A stretch of 14,678 nucleotides of DNA from Flavobacteriales bacterium (GTDB lineage Bacteria > Bacteroidota > Bacteroidia > Flavobacteriales_F > PHOS-HE28). Both the position numbers and the translations under genes were made by a program. Position 1 is the stretch's first letter, and each line of letters starts with the position of its first letter. Shown in pieces: positions 14,167 through 14,678 of the stretch. Below the pieces are notes generated by a model. That model saw only the letters and a program-made list of their open reading frames with translations. It was not told the origin of the DNA and made no database searches. The DNA lies in assembly GCA_016715995.1 (NCBI GenBank), contig JADJXF010000001.1:1-14678 (forward strand). Reading direction: 5' to 3'.

Positions 14167-14678
14167 ACGACGAACAGGACGGGTCGGAGGAGCGCACCGG
14201 GGCGGAGGAAGGTCCGGTGGAAGGTGCAGCGCAGGAGGGTGGTGAGCGCGGTGTGCCGGGCCTGGCCCCGGGCACCGGTGGTGCGTTCAGCGTGAGCGGC
14301 ATGTACCGCAGCTGGTTCCTGGACTACGCCAGCTATGTGATCCTGGAACGCGCGGTGCCCGCGCTGTACGACGGCCTGAAGCCCGTGCAGCGCCGCATCC
14401 TGCATGCGATGAAAGAACTCGATGATGGGCGCTACAACAAGGTGGCCAACATCATCGGGCACACCATGCAGTACCACCCGCACGGCGACGCCAGCATCGG
14501 CGATGCGCTGGTGCAGCTGGGCCAGAAGGACCTGGTGATCGACTGCCAGGGCAACTGGGGCAACACCCTCACGGGCGACAGCGCCGCGGCGCCGCGCTAC
14601 ATCGAGGCCCGCCTCAGCAAGTTCGCCAAGGACGTGGTCTTCAACCCGAAGACCACCGAGTGGCAGCTGAGCTACGAC
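14163..14678 (+). CDS. parC: DNA topoisomerase IV subunit A (ParC), N-terminal 172 residues; cut by the window edge
   Basis: This is the DNA-breaking subunit of topoisomerase IV. After a low-complexity, acidic and glycine-rich extension of about 45 residues comes the conserved start MYRSWFLDYASYVILERAVP, ALYDGLKPVQRRILHAM, then YHPHGDASIGDALVQLGQ (H107 onwards) and APRYIEARLSKFAKDV, where Y146 is the expected catalytic tyrosine. The position matching Ser83 of E. coli GyrA (Ser80 of ParC) is alanine (A110), and the acidic partner is D114; this looks like the usual Bacteroidota state rather than acquired quinolone resistance. The start at 14163 overlaps B3 by ATGA, so parE, three cassettes and parC form one continuous array. 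Confidence 0.93.
   Translation, partial: MNDEQDGSEERTGAEEGPVEGAAQEGGERGVPGLAPGTGGAFSVSGMYRSWFLDYASYVILERAVPALYDGLKPVQRRILHAMKELDDGRYNKVANIIGHTMQYHPHGDASIGDALVQLGQKDLVIDCQGNWGNTLTGDSAAAPRYIEARLSKFAKDVVFNPKTTEWQLSYD

Overview
The window reads as high-GC Bacteroidota, most likely the Flavobacteriales side of the phylum. The pointers are a type IX secretion (T9SS) sorting tail of the PNP type, lipoproteins with a lysine-aspartate signal just after the lipidated cysteine, a collagen-like lipoprotein, and topoisomerase IV genes in the order parE then parC. Species cannot be named from the sequence alone.

Minus-strand block, 1-4616. Seven genes run leftwards, nearly end to end: a LuxI/FeeM-fold N-acyltransferase (3967-4616), a LytTR DNA-binding protein (3588-3952), a second LuxI/FeeM-fold acyltransferase (2790-3412), a collagen-like lipoprotein (2216-2721), an isoprenylcysteine-carboxyl-methyltransferase-like membrane protein (1481-2146), a LamG-type protein with a T9SS sorting tail (455-1478) and a TPR lipoprotein running off the left edge (1-439). 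Every one is interrupted by frameshifts or in-frame stops, yet the amino-acid motifs on either side remain well preserved. That pattern fits either very recent gene decay or uncorrected sequencing errors near a contig end.

Plus-strand block, 4758-8539. A 990-residue secreted metalloprotease (reprolysin-like, HExxHxxGxxH) overlaps a predicted outer-membrane beta-barrel gene by one base. A 170-base gap follows, holding a weak promoter candidate and a good hairpin.

Topoisomerase IV block, 8710-14678. parE carries one extra base (9852-9854) and parC is cut by the right edge. Between them sit three consecutive copies of a two-gene cassette. Gene A encodes a membrane protein with a signal peptide, a PEGA-like domain and two membrane helices. 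Gene B encodes a small lipoprotein with a probable surface-export signal. Junctions are mostly ATGA overlaps or short gaps, so the whole array looks like one transcript with parE and parC. This cassette array is the most unusual feature and I know of no described function for it. The second candidate system is the pairing of LuxI-fold acyltransferases with a LytTR regulator.
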